Counted from the first letter of the stretch, positions 8,009-17,282 are shown. The stretch: 64,000 nucleotides of DNA from CAJXII01 sp965242915 (GCA_965242915.1 CBDETN010000019.1:1-64000), one strand, 5' to 3'. Notes: generated by a model from the letters alone, not told the origin. Numbers and translations are program-made.

Positions 8009-9601
8009 ATGACTATGCTTATGAAAACAAAACTTTTTGAAGACAAAATATTAGGTGATTATTATTGGGCTTATTCTGATATTTTAAGAGATATTGGGAT
8101 AAATGAATCAACTTATGACCAGAGAATTATGGCTTTTATGGCTTTAAAACTTTTGATTGATAATGATAAATTAAAATTTAATTTAGAATATAAAAATAAT
8201 TTTGGATTGGATGAAAAAGATTATTTAAAATATGAAAAAGAAGATACAAAATCAACTTTTTTAAATATTATACAAAATATAGAAATATTTGGAATTAATT
8301 TAAACTATTTTGAACAAGAAAGTAAATATAATCCAGATAAGTTTAAAAATGTTTTAATATATTTAAATCACTTTAAAACTTTTGAACTTGAAAGATATAT
8401 ACAAGAACTACCAAATAATTATCTTGAAAATGTACTTAATATATATACATATAAAGCAAATTTTAGAGATTATCCAAAAGAAGATTATAAAGATTTATAT
8501 GAAACTACTATTTCAAGAATGAAAAAATTAAGTGGTGACTTAACTGGTCAGCATTTTACTCAAAAATCAATAATTCATCTAATGTGTGAAGTTTCAAAAT
8601 TTGAAGCAGAAGGTTATGATAAACTTGCTATTTATGATCCAGCATGTGGGACTGCAAGTATGCTTATGGAGTCAGCACATTATTTTTATAATAAAAATAA
8701 AATAGAAAATATAGAAGTTTATGGACAAGAGTTACATGGTCAAACTTGGCTACTTGCAAAAATATTTTTAGAGATAAGTTCACTTGATGGAAAAAATCAA
8801 GGTATCAAAAATACTATAGCCTATGGAAATACTTTAACAAATCCAGCTTTTTCAAATGGAATAAATGGCAATAATAGTTTTGATTTCATCATAGCTAATC
8901 CTCCATTTGGAGTAGATTGGAAACATAATTATGATGAAATAGTTGAGAATATGAATAGCAAAAAAAGTGATTTTTTTGTTGTGAAAGATGAAAAAAACAA
9001 AATAGTAACTCCTAAAAAATCAGATGGACAATTTCTTTTTATGCAACATATTATCAACCTTATGAAATCAGAAAAAAGAAGAGATAAACATTCCCATGCT
9101 GCCATTATAAGCTCATCTACACTTATAAGCACAGGAAGTGCTAAAAGTAGTGAGTCAAAGATAAGAAAAGATATCTTTAATACAGGTTTTGTAAGTGCTG
9201 TACTTGAACAACCAAATGCAATGTTTGCAAATACAGATATAAGTTCTCATATATGGTTTTTAGATAGTGATCCTAGTAAAAATATTACTATAGTAAAAGC
9301 AGACACAAAAGAAGAAGAGCTTTTTAGCCCACATCTACAAGCTAAAGATAAGATGAAAAATGCTTATAGTGACAAAAATATAAGAAGACTTACAACTCTT
9401 ATAAATAATAAAAAAGTATTTAAATATAAATCAAAATTTTTAAACTCAAAAGATAGATATGAGATAAATATATCAAATGAGATAGGTTTTAAAGATGAGA
9501 TGGAAGATTTAAACTTTGATGACCTTACAAATGAACTAAATACACTTATGCAAGAGATGTGTGAAGAGTTTCAAGATAATCCATTATTTGGAATAAAATA
9601 G
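8009..9601 (+). CDS. hsdM: Type I-like N6-adenine DNA methyltransferase (HsdM-like)
   Basis: This SAM-dependent adenine methylase subunit has 530 aa from ATG 8009, chosen because AGGA lies 6 nt upstream; a TTG at 7988 would add seven residues but has no better ribosome site. The N-terminal helical domain is followed by LTGQHFTQKSIIHLM (about 180-195), SAM motif I YDPACGT near 209-215, and catalytic motif IV NPPF at about 297-300. HsdM normally works as M2S with an HsdS subunit, which is the next gene (no gap). It would protect host DNA at the HsdS-defined site. It is the first gene of a four-gene coupled operon without HsdR. Confidence 0.92.
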   Translation: MTMLMKTKLFEDKILGDYYWAYSDILRDIGINESTYDQRIMAFMALKLLIDNDKLKFNLEYKNNFGLDEKDYLKYEKEDTKSTFLNIIQNIEIFGINLNYFEQESKYNPDKFKNVLIYLNHFKTFELERYIQELPNNYLENVLNIYTYKANFRDYPKEDYKDLYETTISRMKKLSGDLTGQHFTQKSIIHLMCEVSKFEAEGYDKLAIYDPACGTASMLMESAHYFYNKNKIENIEVYGQELHGQTWLLAKIFLEISSLDGKNQGIKNTIAYGNTLTNPAFSNGINGNNSFDFIIANPPFGVDWKHNYDEIVENMNSKKSDFFVVKDEKNKIVTPKKSDGQFLFMQHIINLMKSEKRRDKHSHAAIISSSTLISTGSAKSSESKIRKDIFNTGFVSAVLEQPNAMFANTDISSHIWFLDSDPSKNITIVKADTKEEELFSPHLQAKDKMKNAYSDKNIRRLTTLINNKKVFKYKSKFLNSKDRYEINISNEIGFKDEMEDLNFDDLTNELNTLMQEMCEEFQDNPLFGIK

Positions 9602-10996
9602 ATGATAGGTACTTTAGATAGTCAAGTTATTGAGAAGTTTAAAGAGTTTCAAGAAAGAACTGGGGAATATCTTGACTTAGATATTGAAAAAGTAAAGTTT
9701 GATAATAAATTTATTAATGATATTATTAGTGAGTTTATCAAAGGGTCAACTCCCAAGTACTCTGGACAACCTACAAATACTATTGTAATTAAATCAGGAC
9801 AAGCAAGAGGAAATTATAATAAATTTAACTTTACTAAAATTGCTTACTTAGATTTAGTAAAAGTAAAAAATATAAAATATTTAAAAAAAGGTGATATACT
9901 AATAAATACTACAGGTATTGGTACAGCAGGTAGAGTAACTTTATTTGATTTAGATGATAGTTATGTATCAGATAGTCATATAACTACTCTTCGGTATGAT
10001 TTAAATAAAATTAATAAATTTTATTTACTTAATTTTTTTATTAATTTTGGATTTAAAAGACTAGAATCAATGGCAGAAGGTAGTGGTGGTCAAATTGAAT
10101 TAAGTATGAATAAAGTTAAAAATATATCTATTGCAATACCGCAAGATTATAATGAAAAGTATAATTCCTATGAGATTCAAAAAATAATAGTTGAATTTTT
10201 AAAATATTGGAAATTTAATTATACTGATATGTTTAGACAAAATATAGCTTGTCAAAAGCCAATTATGGAAAAAATACAAAATGCCGTAATACCTGCTACA
10301 TTTATATATGAAGAAACTTTGCAAAAAAGTTTTAATAAGTTTTCAAAAGATAATAATTTTAATATTAAACTAGAGGATATTAAGTTTAAAGAAATTGATT
10401 TCTTTACAGAAAAAATAGATGATTTAAAATCTCCTAAAAAACTAGAAAAGAATCAAAATTTAATATTAGATAGAGCTTCAGATAGTGGATTACCTGTTTA
10501 TAGTGGTGCCTTAAAAGTGTTATGTAAAGTAAAAAAAGAAGATTATCCTAAAAAAGTATTTATTTCAAATAATGAAAATCCTGATATCTCATTTGCAAAT
10601 AATGGAGATGGTTCAGCAGGAAGAAACTTTTTTATTCATTATGATGAATATTTTGTAAATCAAGAAAGAACTGTAATCTCATTTAATAATGATAATAAAT
10701 TTTATAGTCTGTATATATTAAATCAAATAAATAAAATGAGAGATACGTTTAATATGAATAGAGAAAATAGACCTACTCCTAAAGATTTACCTAAGTTCGG
10801 AATAAAAGTACAAGTTCCTTTTCATAATAAATATGACTCAATTCTAATTCAAAAATTATTAATCAAGTTTTGGAAAATTATTTTAGATAGTATAGAAGAT
10901 AAATTTAAAACCTTTAACAGAGTAGAAAATTTAACAGATAAAGTAGATAAAGCTTTTCTGTATAGAACATTTAGCAAAATAGATTGGAGTAAGTAA
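9602..10996 (+). CDS. hsdS: Type I restriction-modification specificity subunit (HsdS-like)
   Basis: This 464-aa DNA-recognition subunit has two half-site target-recognition domains (about 30-200 and 250-450). Each begins with a short GSTPKYSG or LPVYSG type segment and ends in the typical hydrophobic/helix boundary; the first is followed by YEIQKIIVEFLKYW, the conserved spacer helix. It determines the bipartite sequence methylated by HsdM. The start codon follows the hsdM stop directly and its stop overlaps the next start (TAATG). Specificity cannot be read from the sequence. Confidence 0.88.
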   Translation: MIGTLDSQVIEKFKEFQERTGEYLDLDIEKVKFDNKFINDIISEFIKGSTPKYSGQPTNTIVIKSGQARGNYNKFNFTKIAYLDLVKVKNIKYLKKGDILINTTGIGTAGRVTLFDLDDSYVSDSHITTLRYDLNKINKFYLLNFFINFGFKRLESMAEGSGGQIELSMNKVKNISIAIPQDYNEKYNSYEIQKIIVEFLKYWKFNYTDMFRQNIACQKPIMEKIQNAVIPATFIYEETLQKSFNKFSKDNNFNIKLEDIKFKEIDFFTEKIDDLKSPKKLEKNQNLILDRASDSGLPVYSGALKVLCKVKKEDYPKKVFISNNENPDISFANNGDGSAGRNFFIHYDEYFVNQERTVISFNNDNKFYSLYILNQINKMRDTFNMNRENRPTPKDLPKFGIKVQVPFHNKYDSILIQKLLIKFWKIILDSIEDKFKTFNRVENLTDKVDKAFLYRTFSKIDWSK

Positions 10997-12771
10997 TGAA
11001 TAAAGAAGAAGTATATAATCAAATAAATCATTTTAAAAAGGAATTGTTTCCCAAACTACATCAAATATCAGTTAAGCAATTAGAAAAATTTGTATTTTAT
11101 GTTAATGATGAAGATGCAAAGGATAAAGCAAACTTTATAGAAGATTTAATAAAAAATGAATTAATGACTAATAACTATAATACAATTTTAGATTTAACAT
11201 TTGGAAGTGGAAATTTAACTTCTCATCTAATTTTAGAAAATAATATTAAATACAAGCAGTTGATTTTTAATGATACTAACATAGAAAATAGTAATCAAAA
11301 TATTATTAATGTAATGGATGATAGTATTGTAAAATCATTAAATATTTTAGATATATCAAATTTTGATACTATAGATGCTGACCTAATTATTTTAAATCCT
11401 CAAATTAGTGGAGGCTATGAAGGAGATATTTCAAAAGTCAATAACTATAAAAGTAAATTAAATAAGATAATAGACTATTTCTTCAATAAAAATACAATTA
11501 TTGTATTTTATGGAATAGAGAATAATTTTAAGGATTTATTTGATGATAAAAAATATATACGGTATATCTGTCAAAATAACCAACTCTATATAATAAATAA
11601 AGAATTTACTGAAAATAAATGTTATGAAAAAATAGAAAATATATTTGTTTTAAATAAAGATTGTGTTGCAAGAGAGGATATGGTAGAAGAAAATCTAAAT
11701 ATTAGTGAATTTGTCGATGAATTAAATAAAATAGATTTAGATACTAATATTGATGGTATCACATATAAAGAGAGTACAGTTTCTTCAAGTAAAGGTAAAG
11801 GATCTTTTAAATTTTCAAATGAACCAAAAGGAAATCTGGAATTTCTTTATAAAAATATACTTTTTAAAGGAGTACCTGGGACAGGGAAAAGTCGTGCAAT
11901 AGATACTATTATTAAAGATAATTTAGAATTAGATAAAAATGATAATAATATATTAAGAATAAATATACATTCTGCTTCATCAAATAGTGATTTGATGCAA
12001 GGTATTGGAATAAGTACAAGTGATAATGGTAATATAAAGTATAGTGAAAAGCAAGGGCTTATATTAGATATTATCAAAAGAGCTACATTTCATCCAAATC
12101 AACCATTCGTATTAATACTTGAAGAGATACAAGAAAATAGTTTAAATGAGTTAATTGGTGATTTAATATATTTAATTGAAGATGATAAAAGAACTCAATT
12201 GATAGCAAATAATAAAACTTATGAAAGCTATGAAAAGCTAGTTGATGAATGGATAGAAAATAATAAAGATATAGATAATATTAAAATACCATATTTAGTA
12301 AATGATAGTACAAATTACAAAAAAATGATAATGCCAAATAACTTATTTATTTTTTGTACTTCAAATTATAGAGATGACAAAAAGATAATAGAAGATAATC
12401 TTTTAAGAAGATTTGAGGTTATTGAAATATATCCAAGCGATATAGTAGTAAATGATTATATAAAAGATTTTTTTACAAGTTTAAATGATAGTATTTTAGT
12501 TATTATGACTGATGAAATACATCCTGATAGATTTATGATTGGACATGCAATATGGAAGGATGTAAAAGATGAAGATACTTTTTATAAATCTTTTTCAAAA
12601 TTAATTACAGAATTTAAAGATATTAGAGAAATTGAATTTGATACTTTTAAAGATATTATAAAAGAAACTAAAATACCAGATTATGTAAGTTTTAATATAG
12701 AAGATAGTCAAAACTATTATGAACTAATTCAGTATGTTCAAGAAAAAATAAAATATGGCTTCATTAGTTAA
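10996..12771 (+). CDS. McrB-like AAA+ NTPase with degenerate methyltransferase-like N-terminus
   Basis: In this 591-aa protein the C-terminal half (about 285-590) is a McrB-type AAA+ motor. Walker A GVPGTGKS is at 292-299, Walker B FVLILEEIQE at 371-380, the sensor-like FCTSNYRD near 453-460, and LLRRFEV just after, giving candidate arginine fingers. The N-terminal 200 residues resemble an adenine-methylase Rossmann fold: ILDLTFGSGNLT at 64-75 mimics motif I and LIILNPQISGG at 130-140 mimics the NPPF catalytic motif but is altered, so catalysis is unlikely. This is not the usual McrB N-terminal DNA-binding domain. It overlaps the next gene by 17 nt. It probably drives the McrC-like nuclease and may dock onto the HsdMS complex. 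Confidence 0.82.
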   Translation: MNKEEVYNQINHFKKELFPKLHQISVKQLEKFVFYVNDEDAKDKANFIEDLIKNELMTNNYNTILDLTFGSGNLTSHLILENNIKYKQLIFNDTNIENSNQNIINVMDDSIVKSLNILDISNFDTIDADLIILNPQISGGYEGDISKVNNYKSKLNKIIDYFFNKNTIIVFYGIENNFKDLFDDKKYIRYICQNNQLYIINKEFTENKCYEKIENIFVLNKDCVAREDMVEENLNISEFVDELNKIDLDTNIDGITYKESTVSSSKGKGSFKFSNEPKGNLEFLYKNILFKGVPGTGKSRAIDTIIKDNLELDKNDNNILRINIHSASSNSDLMQGIGISTSDNGNIKYSEKQGLILDIIKRATFHPNQPFVLILEEIQENSLNELIGDLIYLIEDDKRTQLIANNKTYESYEKLVDEWIENNKDIDNIKIPYLVNDSTNYKKMIMPNNLFIFCTSNYRDDKKIIEDNLLRRFEVIEIYPSDIVVNDYIKDFFTSLNDSILVIMTDEIHPDRFMIGHAIWKDVKDEDTFYKSFSKLITEFKDIREIEFDTFKDIIKETKIPDYVSFNIEDSQNYYELIQYVQEKIKYGFIS

Positions 12772-14953
12772 AACTATATTTCTAACAGAGAATGAAAAAA
12801 ATATTTTCAAGGCTCTTAAAAATCAAGGTATAGATACAAAAGTTTTTGAATATAAATTAGCGGATTTATTTAATAGAGTTTATAACAACTTTGTGGGGTA
12901 TTATATATTTAAACAAGATGATATTGTCTATAAACTTATCGTATTGCCTAAAACTATTAATAAAAATAGTCAAACAGCTGAAAAAGATTTTGTAAACTAT
13001 TTACTTCATTATCATAGAGTAAATTCTAAATATAAATTTGATGAAACAAGACAAATATCTGATTCACTTTTAAGCCTTGCATTTGAAGATAATAATCAAG
13101 ATGAAAATACCTCACATCTACCTATTGATGAATTTGAATTTTATAAATATAAAGCAATACTTGAAAGAATAGAAAAGTTTTTTAAAAAGCATAAGAATTA
13201 TAAACGAATAAATATTGATTATAAATCACAAGGTATAAAATATAAACTAAATTTAGCTAAAAATATAAAAGAATTAGATAAAACAACTATACATCAAACT
13301 CAAACTATAGATATGATGTATTCTACTATAGCAACTATTACATATAATGCTTTAAAAATATTTATATCGAAAAGATTAAAAAATATAGATGATAAATATA
13401 AAAATGAATTACTTTCATATACAAAAAAAACAAATTCTTTTATCTCAAAAAAATACACTATAGATAAAAACTATAAATTAACACTGTCAAAACTAAATAA
13501 TTTTAAAATAACTAAGGTATTTAATAAAAAAAGCGATACAAAACAGTTACTTGTGGATATAAAATCACTTTTTGGATTTGAGCAAATGTATAATGATAAT
13601 CTTAAAAGTGTAAGTAATAGATATGATTTAACTACTACATCATTTTTTATTGATCCTATACTTTTTTATGAGTGGTATGTATATGATATACTTAAAAAAT
13701 TTGCAGATGATAAAAAGTATAAAATTTTATTTGATAAAGATAAAGAGAATAAAACTACTATTAAATATGATTTAACATCATTAAAATACAATAAAGATAA
13801 TGATAGAAGTTCAAATCCTGATTATATATTGATAGATGAAGAAAAAAATATAAAAATTGTTCTTGACGCAAAATGGAAAAATATCACTAAACTGGGTGAT
13901 ATAAAATCAAATGACTTTTTAAAACTTCAACATGATGCTTTATTGTTAAGTGATAATGAATACAAAACAATACCATATTTGATATACCCAAACTATTTAA
14001 GTAGTGAAGATAATATAAAAATTTCAAAGGATGATAGACAATATTTTAATTTTGGAATTTTACAAATTGATATGAACTTTAATAAAAAAGAAAATAATAT
14101 AAATTTTAAATATGACTATGAAGAGATAGAAAAACAAATTGATAAAGAAGAAAAAGCCAATATTATAAATAGTACTTCTGAACAACTTATAGATGAAATA
14201 GATACGAATAGAACAGAAATTATAACAGAGCTTTTAAATCAAGAAACTTTAGAAAAGAAAGAGAATATATTAAATAAGCTAGATAATAATTTACTAGAAT
14301 CAGCAGAAAAATTAAATGGTAAGATTGAAGAAAATATATCTAAAGAAGTTAATGATATATTAGAAAAGTATGATGATATTTTAGAAGATGATAGTAAAAA
14401 ATTTTTAAAATCATCTTCCTCTATTTATAACTATTATAAAGATAAAAATTATGAACATTTTGATTATTCAATGCCTGGTAGTGGACTTTGGAAATTAGTT
14501 GAATTAGAATTAAATACATCTTTTTCTTGGTTTCTTCGTATATTAAGTAATGTATGTGATAACTCTTGCCCTTGGACAAATATATCAAATACAAGAAGAA
14601 GTATAACACAAGATTTAGCTAATGGAAAAAGAGTTAAATTAAATCAATATGAACATAATGATAATAATAGACTACAAGGATTAATGTTAGGTGGAATTAA
14701 TTTATTGTTGCAAGATAATAGTACAATAGCAGAATTTAATGAAATAACTAATTTGGATAGAAACTTTTTTGTAGATGAATTAATTGTTTTTATTATAAAA
14801 ATTATTGATTTAAGAAATGAACATGCCCATATAAAAGCAATGTCATTAGATAAATTTGAAGAACTAAATGGTTTAATTTTTGATAGTGATGACAATTTAT
14901 CAAATATAGAGAAGATTTTAAAAATGAAAAAACAAATAAAGGAATATATATAA
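12755..14953 (+). CDS. McrC-like PD-(D/E)xK nuclease with coiled coil and HEPN-like C-terminus
   Basis: In this 732-aa protein the middle (about 295-410) matches McrC nucleases: FYEWYVYDILKKF with E306, then P355-D356 in SNPDYILID and D371-A-K373 in VLDAKWK, the PD-(D/E)xK triad. Residues 1-290 resemble the N-terminal McrB-contact region. A charged coiled-coil stretch spans about 455-545. The last 160 residues form a helical domain ending in IIDLRNEHAH (R687-x4-H692), the signature spacing of HEPN ribonucleases. It would be the cleavage subunit paired with the McrB-like motor. The extra HEPN-like domain could be an RNase effector or a binding module. Its stop overlaps the lsrK start (TAATG). 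Confidence 0.8.
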   Translation: MASLVKTIFLTENEKNIFKALKNQGIDTKVFEYKLADLFNRVYNNFVGYYIFKQDDIVYKLIVLPKTINKNSQTAEKDFVNYLLHYHRVNSKYKFDETRQISDSLLSLAFEDNNQDENTSHLPIDEFEFYKYKAILERIEKFFKKHKNYKRINIDYKSQGIKYKLNLAKNIKELDKTTIHQTQTIDMMYSTIATITYNALKIFISKRLKNIDDKYKNELLSYTKKTNSFISKKYTIDKNYKLTLSKLNNFKITKVFNKKSDTKQLLVDIKSLFGFEQMYNDNLKSVSNRYDLTTTSFFIDPILFYEWYVYDILKKFADDKKYKILFDKDKENKTTIKYDLTSLKYNKDNDRSSNPDYILIDEEKNIKIVLDAKWKNITKLGDIKSNDFLKLQHDALLLSDNEYKTIPYLIYPNYLSSEDNIKISKDDRQYFNFGILQIDMNFNKKENNINFKYDYEEIEKQIDKEEKANIINSTSEQLIDEIDTNRTEIITELLNQETLEKKENILNKLDNNLLESAEKLNGKIEENISKEVNDILEKYDDILEDDSKKFLKSSSSIYNYYKDKNYEHFDYSMPGSGLWKLVELELNTSFSWFLRILSNVCDNSCPWTNISNTRRSITQDLANGKRVKLNQYEHNDNNRLQGLMLGGINLLLQDNSTIAEFNEITNLDRNFFVDELIVFIIKIIDLRNEHAHIKAMSLDKFEELNGLIFDSDDNLSNIEKILKMKKQIKEYI

Positions 14954-16512
14954 TGAGTTATTTAATGACCATAGATGCGGGTACGGGAAGTGTAAGAGCT
15001 GTTATATTTGACACTAACGGTAATCAAATAAGTGTAGGTCAAGCTGAATGGACACACCTTGAAGAAAAAGGTGTAAAAAATAGTATGAGTTTTGATTTTG
15101 ATGCAAATTGGGATTTAACTGTAAAATGTATTAAAAAGGCTCTAAAAAATGCCAAACTTAGCGGCTCTGATATAAAAGCAGTAAGTGCCAGCAGTATGCG
15201 GGAAGGGATTGTACTTTACGATAAAAACGGTCGTGAACTTTGGGCTGTTGCTAATGTAGATGCAAGAGCAGGGGCAGAGGTAAAATATTTAAAAGAACAT
15301 GAGGGTATTGAAGAAGAATTTTATGCCAAAAGTGGTCAAACTTTTGCTTTGGGAGCGTTACCCAGAATTTTATGGGTAAAAAATAATCTGCCTGAAACTT
15401 ATGAGAAGATAGCATCTATATCTATGATAAGTGATTGGATTTTGGCAAAGCTTAGCGACATAATTTCAACAGATCCCAGCAATGGTGGAACATCTGGAAT
15501 TTACTTTTTGGAAAAAAGAGACTGGTTACCAAAAATGGCAAAAAAAGTTGGAATTAAAGATAATATTTTCCCTCCATCTTTTGAATCAGGAGAGGTTTTA
15601 GGATATGTTACAAATCAAGCATCATCACAATGCGGATTAAGTACAAAAACTTTGGTTGTAGTCGGCGGTGGAGATATGCAATTAGGCTCAGCTGGTCTAG
15701 GAGTTGTAAAAGCAGGGCAGGTTGCTATCCTAGGCGGCAGCTTTTGGCAGCAAGTTGTAAATATAGATTCTAAAATAAAACCGCCTGAAAATATGGATAT
15801 AAGAGTCAATCCTCATGTGATTACAAATCTTTCACAAGCTGAAGGTATTACATTTTTTAGCGGTTTGGTTATGAGATGGTTTAGAGATGTTTTTTGTGAT
15901 AGTGAAATTAAAGAAGCAAAGAAAAAAGGTATTGATGTATATACTTTAATGGAAGCTAAAGCAGCAAAAGTTCCAGTTGGTTCAAATGGAATATTGCCAA
16001 TTTTCAGTGATAGTATGAAATATGGGAAATGGTATCACGCGGCTCCTAGTTTTTTAAATCTTAGTATTGATCCAACAGTTTGTAACAAAGCAAGTATGTT
16101 TAGAAGTTTACAAGAAAATGCTTGTATAGTATCAAATATAAATTTGAAGAAAATAGAAAAATTTACCGGGATAAAAGTCAAGACAATAGTTTTTGCAGGT
16201 GGGGCAAGTAAAGGTGAACTTTGGTGTCAAATATTAGCAGATGTGACAGGCTGTAAAATAAAAGTGCCAAAAGTCAAAGAGGCTACAGCTTTAGGCGGTG
16301 CTATGTGCGCAGGTGTTGGAGCCGGTATTTATAAAAGTATTGCTCACGCTTCGAAAAAACTTGTAGTTTGGGAAAAAGAATATTTACCAAATAAGGCAAA
16401 TCATAAGTTATATAAGAAAATCGAAAAACGATGGATAAAAGCATATAAAGCTCAATTAAAATTAGTAGATGAGGGTATCACAACATCTATGTGGAAAGCA
16501 CCAGGGTTGTAA
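14953..16512 (+). CDS. lsrK: FGGY-family carbohydrate kinase, autoinducer-2 kinase type
   Basis: This 519-aa FGGY kinase closely matches what I recall of E. coli LsrK along its length: LMTIDAGTGSVRAVIFDTNG at the start, SASSMREGIVLYDKNG, NVDARAGAEV, VVGGGDMQLG, ILGGSFWQQVVN, and the final SMWKAPGL. LsrK phosphorylates the quorum-sensing signal AI-2 (DPD). No lsrACDB transporter, lsrR, lsrF or lsrG is nearby, so the physiological substrate may be another sugar handled with the aldolase/dehydrogenase at 5880. The ATG overlaps the stop of the McrC-like gene, with AAGGA about 10 nt upstream inside that gene. It is probably transcribed with the restriction operon. Confidence 0.85.
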   Translation: MSYLMTIDAGTGSVRAVIFDTNGNQISVGQAEWTHLEEKGVKNSMSFDFDANWDLTVKCIKKALKNAKLSGSDIKAVSASSMREGIVLYDKNGRELWAVANVDARAGAEVKYLKEHEGIEEEFYAKSGQTFALGALPRILWVKNNLPETYEKIASISMISDWILAKLSDIISTDPSNGGTSGIYFLEKRDWLPKMAKKVGIKDNIFPPSFESGEVLGYVTNQASSQCGLSTKTLVVVGGGDMQLGSAGLGVVKAGQVAILGGSFWQQVVNIDSKIKPPENMDIRVNPHVITNLSQAEGITFFSGLVMRWFRDVFCDSEIKEAKKKGIDVYTLMEAKAAKVPVGSNGILPIFSDSMKYGKWYHAAPSFLNLSIDPTVCNKASMFRSLQENACIVSNINLKKIEKFTGIKVKTIVFAGGASKGELWCQILADVTGCKIKVPKVKEATALGGAMCAGVGAGIYKSIAHASKKLVVWEKEYLPNKANHKLYKKIEKRWIKAYKAQLKLVDEGITTSMWKAPGL

Positions 16513-16516
16513 ATCA

Positions 16517-16546
16517 ATGATGACCGAAGAGAATTGCTATGCTTAA
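16517..16546 (+). other. Nine-codon upstream mini-ORF overlapping the yaaA start
   Basis: ATGATGACC begins a mini-ORF encoding MMTEENCYA and stop, ending 5-7 nt inside yaaA. The layout is identical to that before the aldolase gene at 5858, and most of the sequence is the same. Together the two copies flank the aldolase/island/kinase block. Translation and role are unproven. Confidence 0.35.
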
Positions 16547-17279
16547 AATTTTATTGGCTCCTGCTGAGATAAAATCAAGCAGCGGGGATGGTAAACCGTT
16601 TTGTAAAGATAATTTTAAATTAGTCAATTTATATGAGTATAGAAGAGAAATATTCGAGAATTATCAAGAGTTTATAGCCAATAACAATTTAGAAGATTTG
16701 TCGAATTGGTTTGGTATAAAAAAAATGACTGATGTTGAAAAGTATTCAAAATCTTTAAAAGACAAACCAACAATGAAAGCTATAAATAGATATATCGGTG
16801 TTGCATTTGAAGCTTTAGATTATAATAGTTTAGAACAACCTGAGCAAAAATATATTGATGAAAATGTAATGATCTTTTCTAATTTATTTGGTGTTTTAAA
16901 TGCCTCTGATTTAATACCTGATTATAAATATAAACAAGGTTCACAATTACAAAATATAAATGTAGAAAAGTTTTATAAAGAAAATTTAAAAGATGCTTTA
17001 GATGAATATTTAGGTGATGAGGTTGTAGATTTGAGAGCTGGATATTATGATAAATTTTATAAGCCGACTGCTTCAACGATTACTTTTAAATTTTTAAAAA
17101 ACGGCAAAGTTGTAAGTCATTGGGCAAAATATTATCGTGGTTTAGTTGTAAGAGCTATGGCTCAAAATAATATTGAGAATTTTGCCGAACTTATGAATAT
17201 GCCAATTAATGGTTTAAAATTAGTAGAGATACAAGAAAAGAAAAATACAAAAACTTTAATTATGAGTATAGAAGGATAA
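16539..17279 (+). CDS. yaaA: YaaA (DUF328) family peroxide-stress protein
   Basis: This 246-aa protein starts LKILLAPAEIKS and contains NLFGVLNASDLIPDYK and VVDLRAGYYDKFYKP, all typical of the YaaA/DUF328 family, which protects E. coli against peroxide by limiting free iron and binds DNA structures in vitro. The length matches the family (about 250). It lies 26 nt after lsrK, and a mini-ORF overlaps its start. A cupin gene and tgt follow with 3-nt gaps, so this is one transcription unit. The family assignment is firm; the exact biochemical role is not. Confidence 0.88.
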   Translation: MLKILLAPAEIKSSSGDGKPFCKDNFKLVNLYEYRREIFENYQEFIANNNLEDLSNWFGIKKMTDVEKYSKSLKDKPTMKAINRYIGVAFEALDYNSLEQPEQKYIDENVMIFSNLFGVLNASDLIPDYKYKQGSQLQNINVEKFYKENLKDALDEYLGDEVVDLRAGYYDKFYKPTASTITFKFLKNGKVVSHWAKYYRGLVVRAMAQNNIENFAELMNMPINGLKLVEIQEKKNTKTLIMSIEG

Positions 17280-17282
17280 AAA

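Noticed and set aside
7988..14953. A complete type I restriction system with HsdR
   Set aside because: No gene here has the HsdR helicase motifs; the third and fourth genes have McrB and McrC features instead.
10996..14953. A plain type IV McrBC system
   Set aside because: The pair is translationally coupled to HsdM and HsdS, and both proteins carry extra domains at their outer ends, so a stand-alone modified-DNA restriction system is less likely.
7845..16538. Island borders marked by an integrase, IS element or tRNA attachment site
   Set aside because: No such gene or repeat of attachment-site type was seen. The only shared sequence is the mini-ORF leader, which sits at gene starts rather than at island ends.
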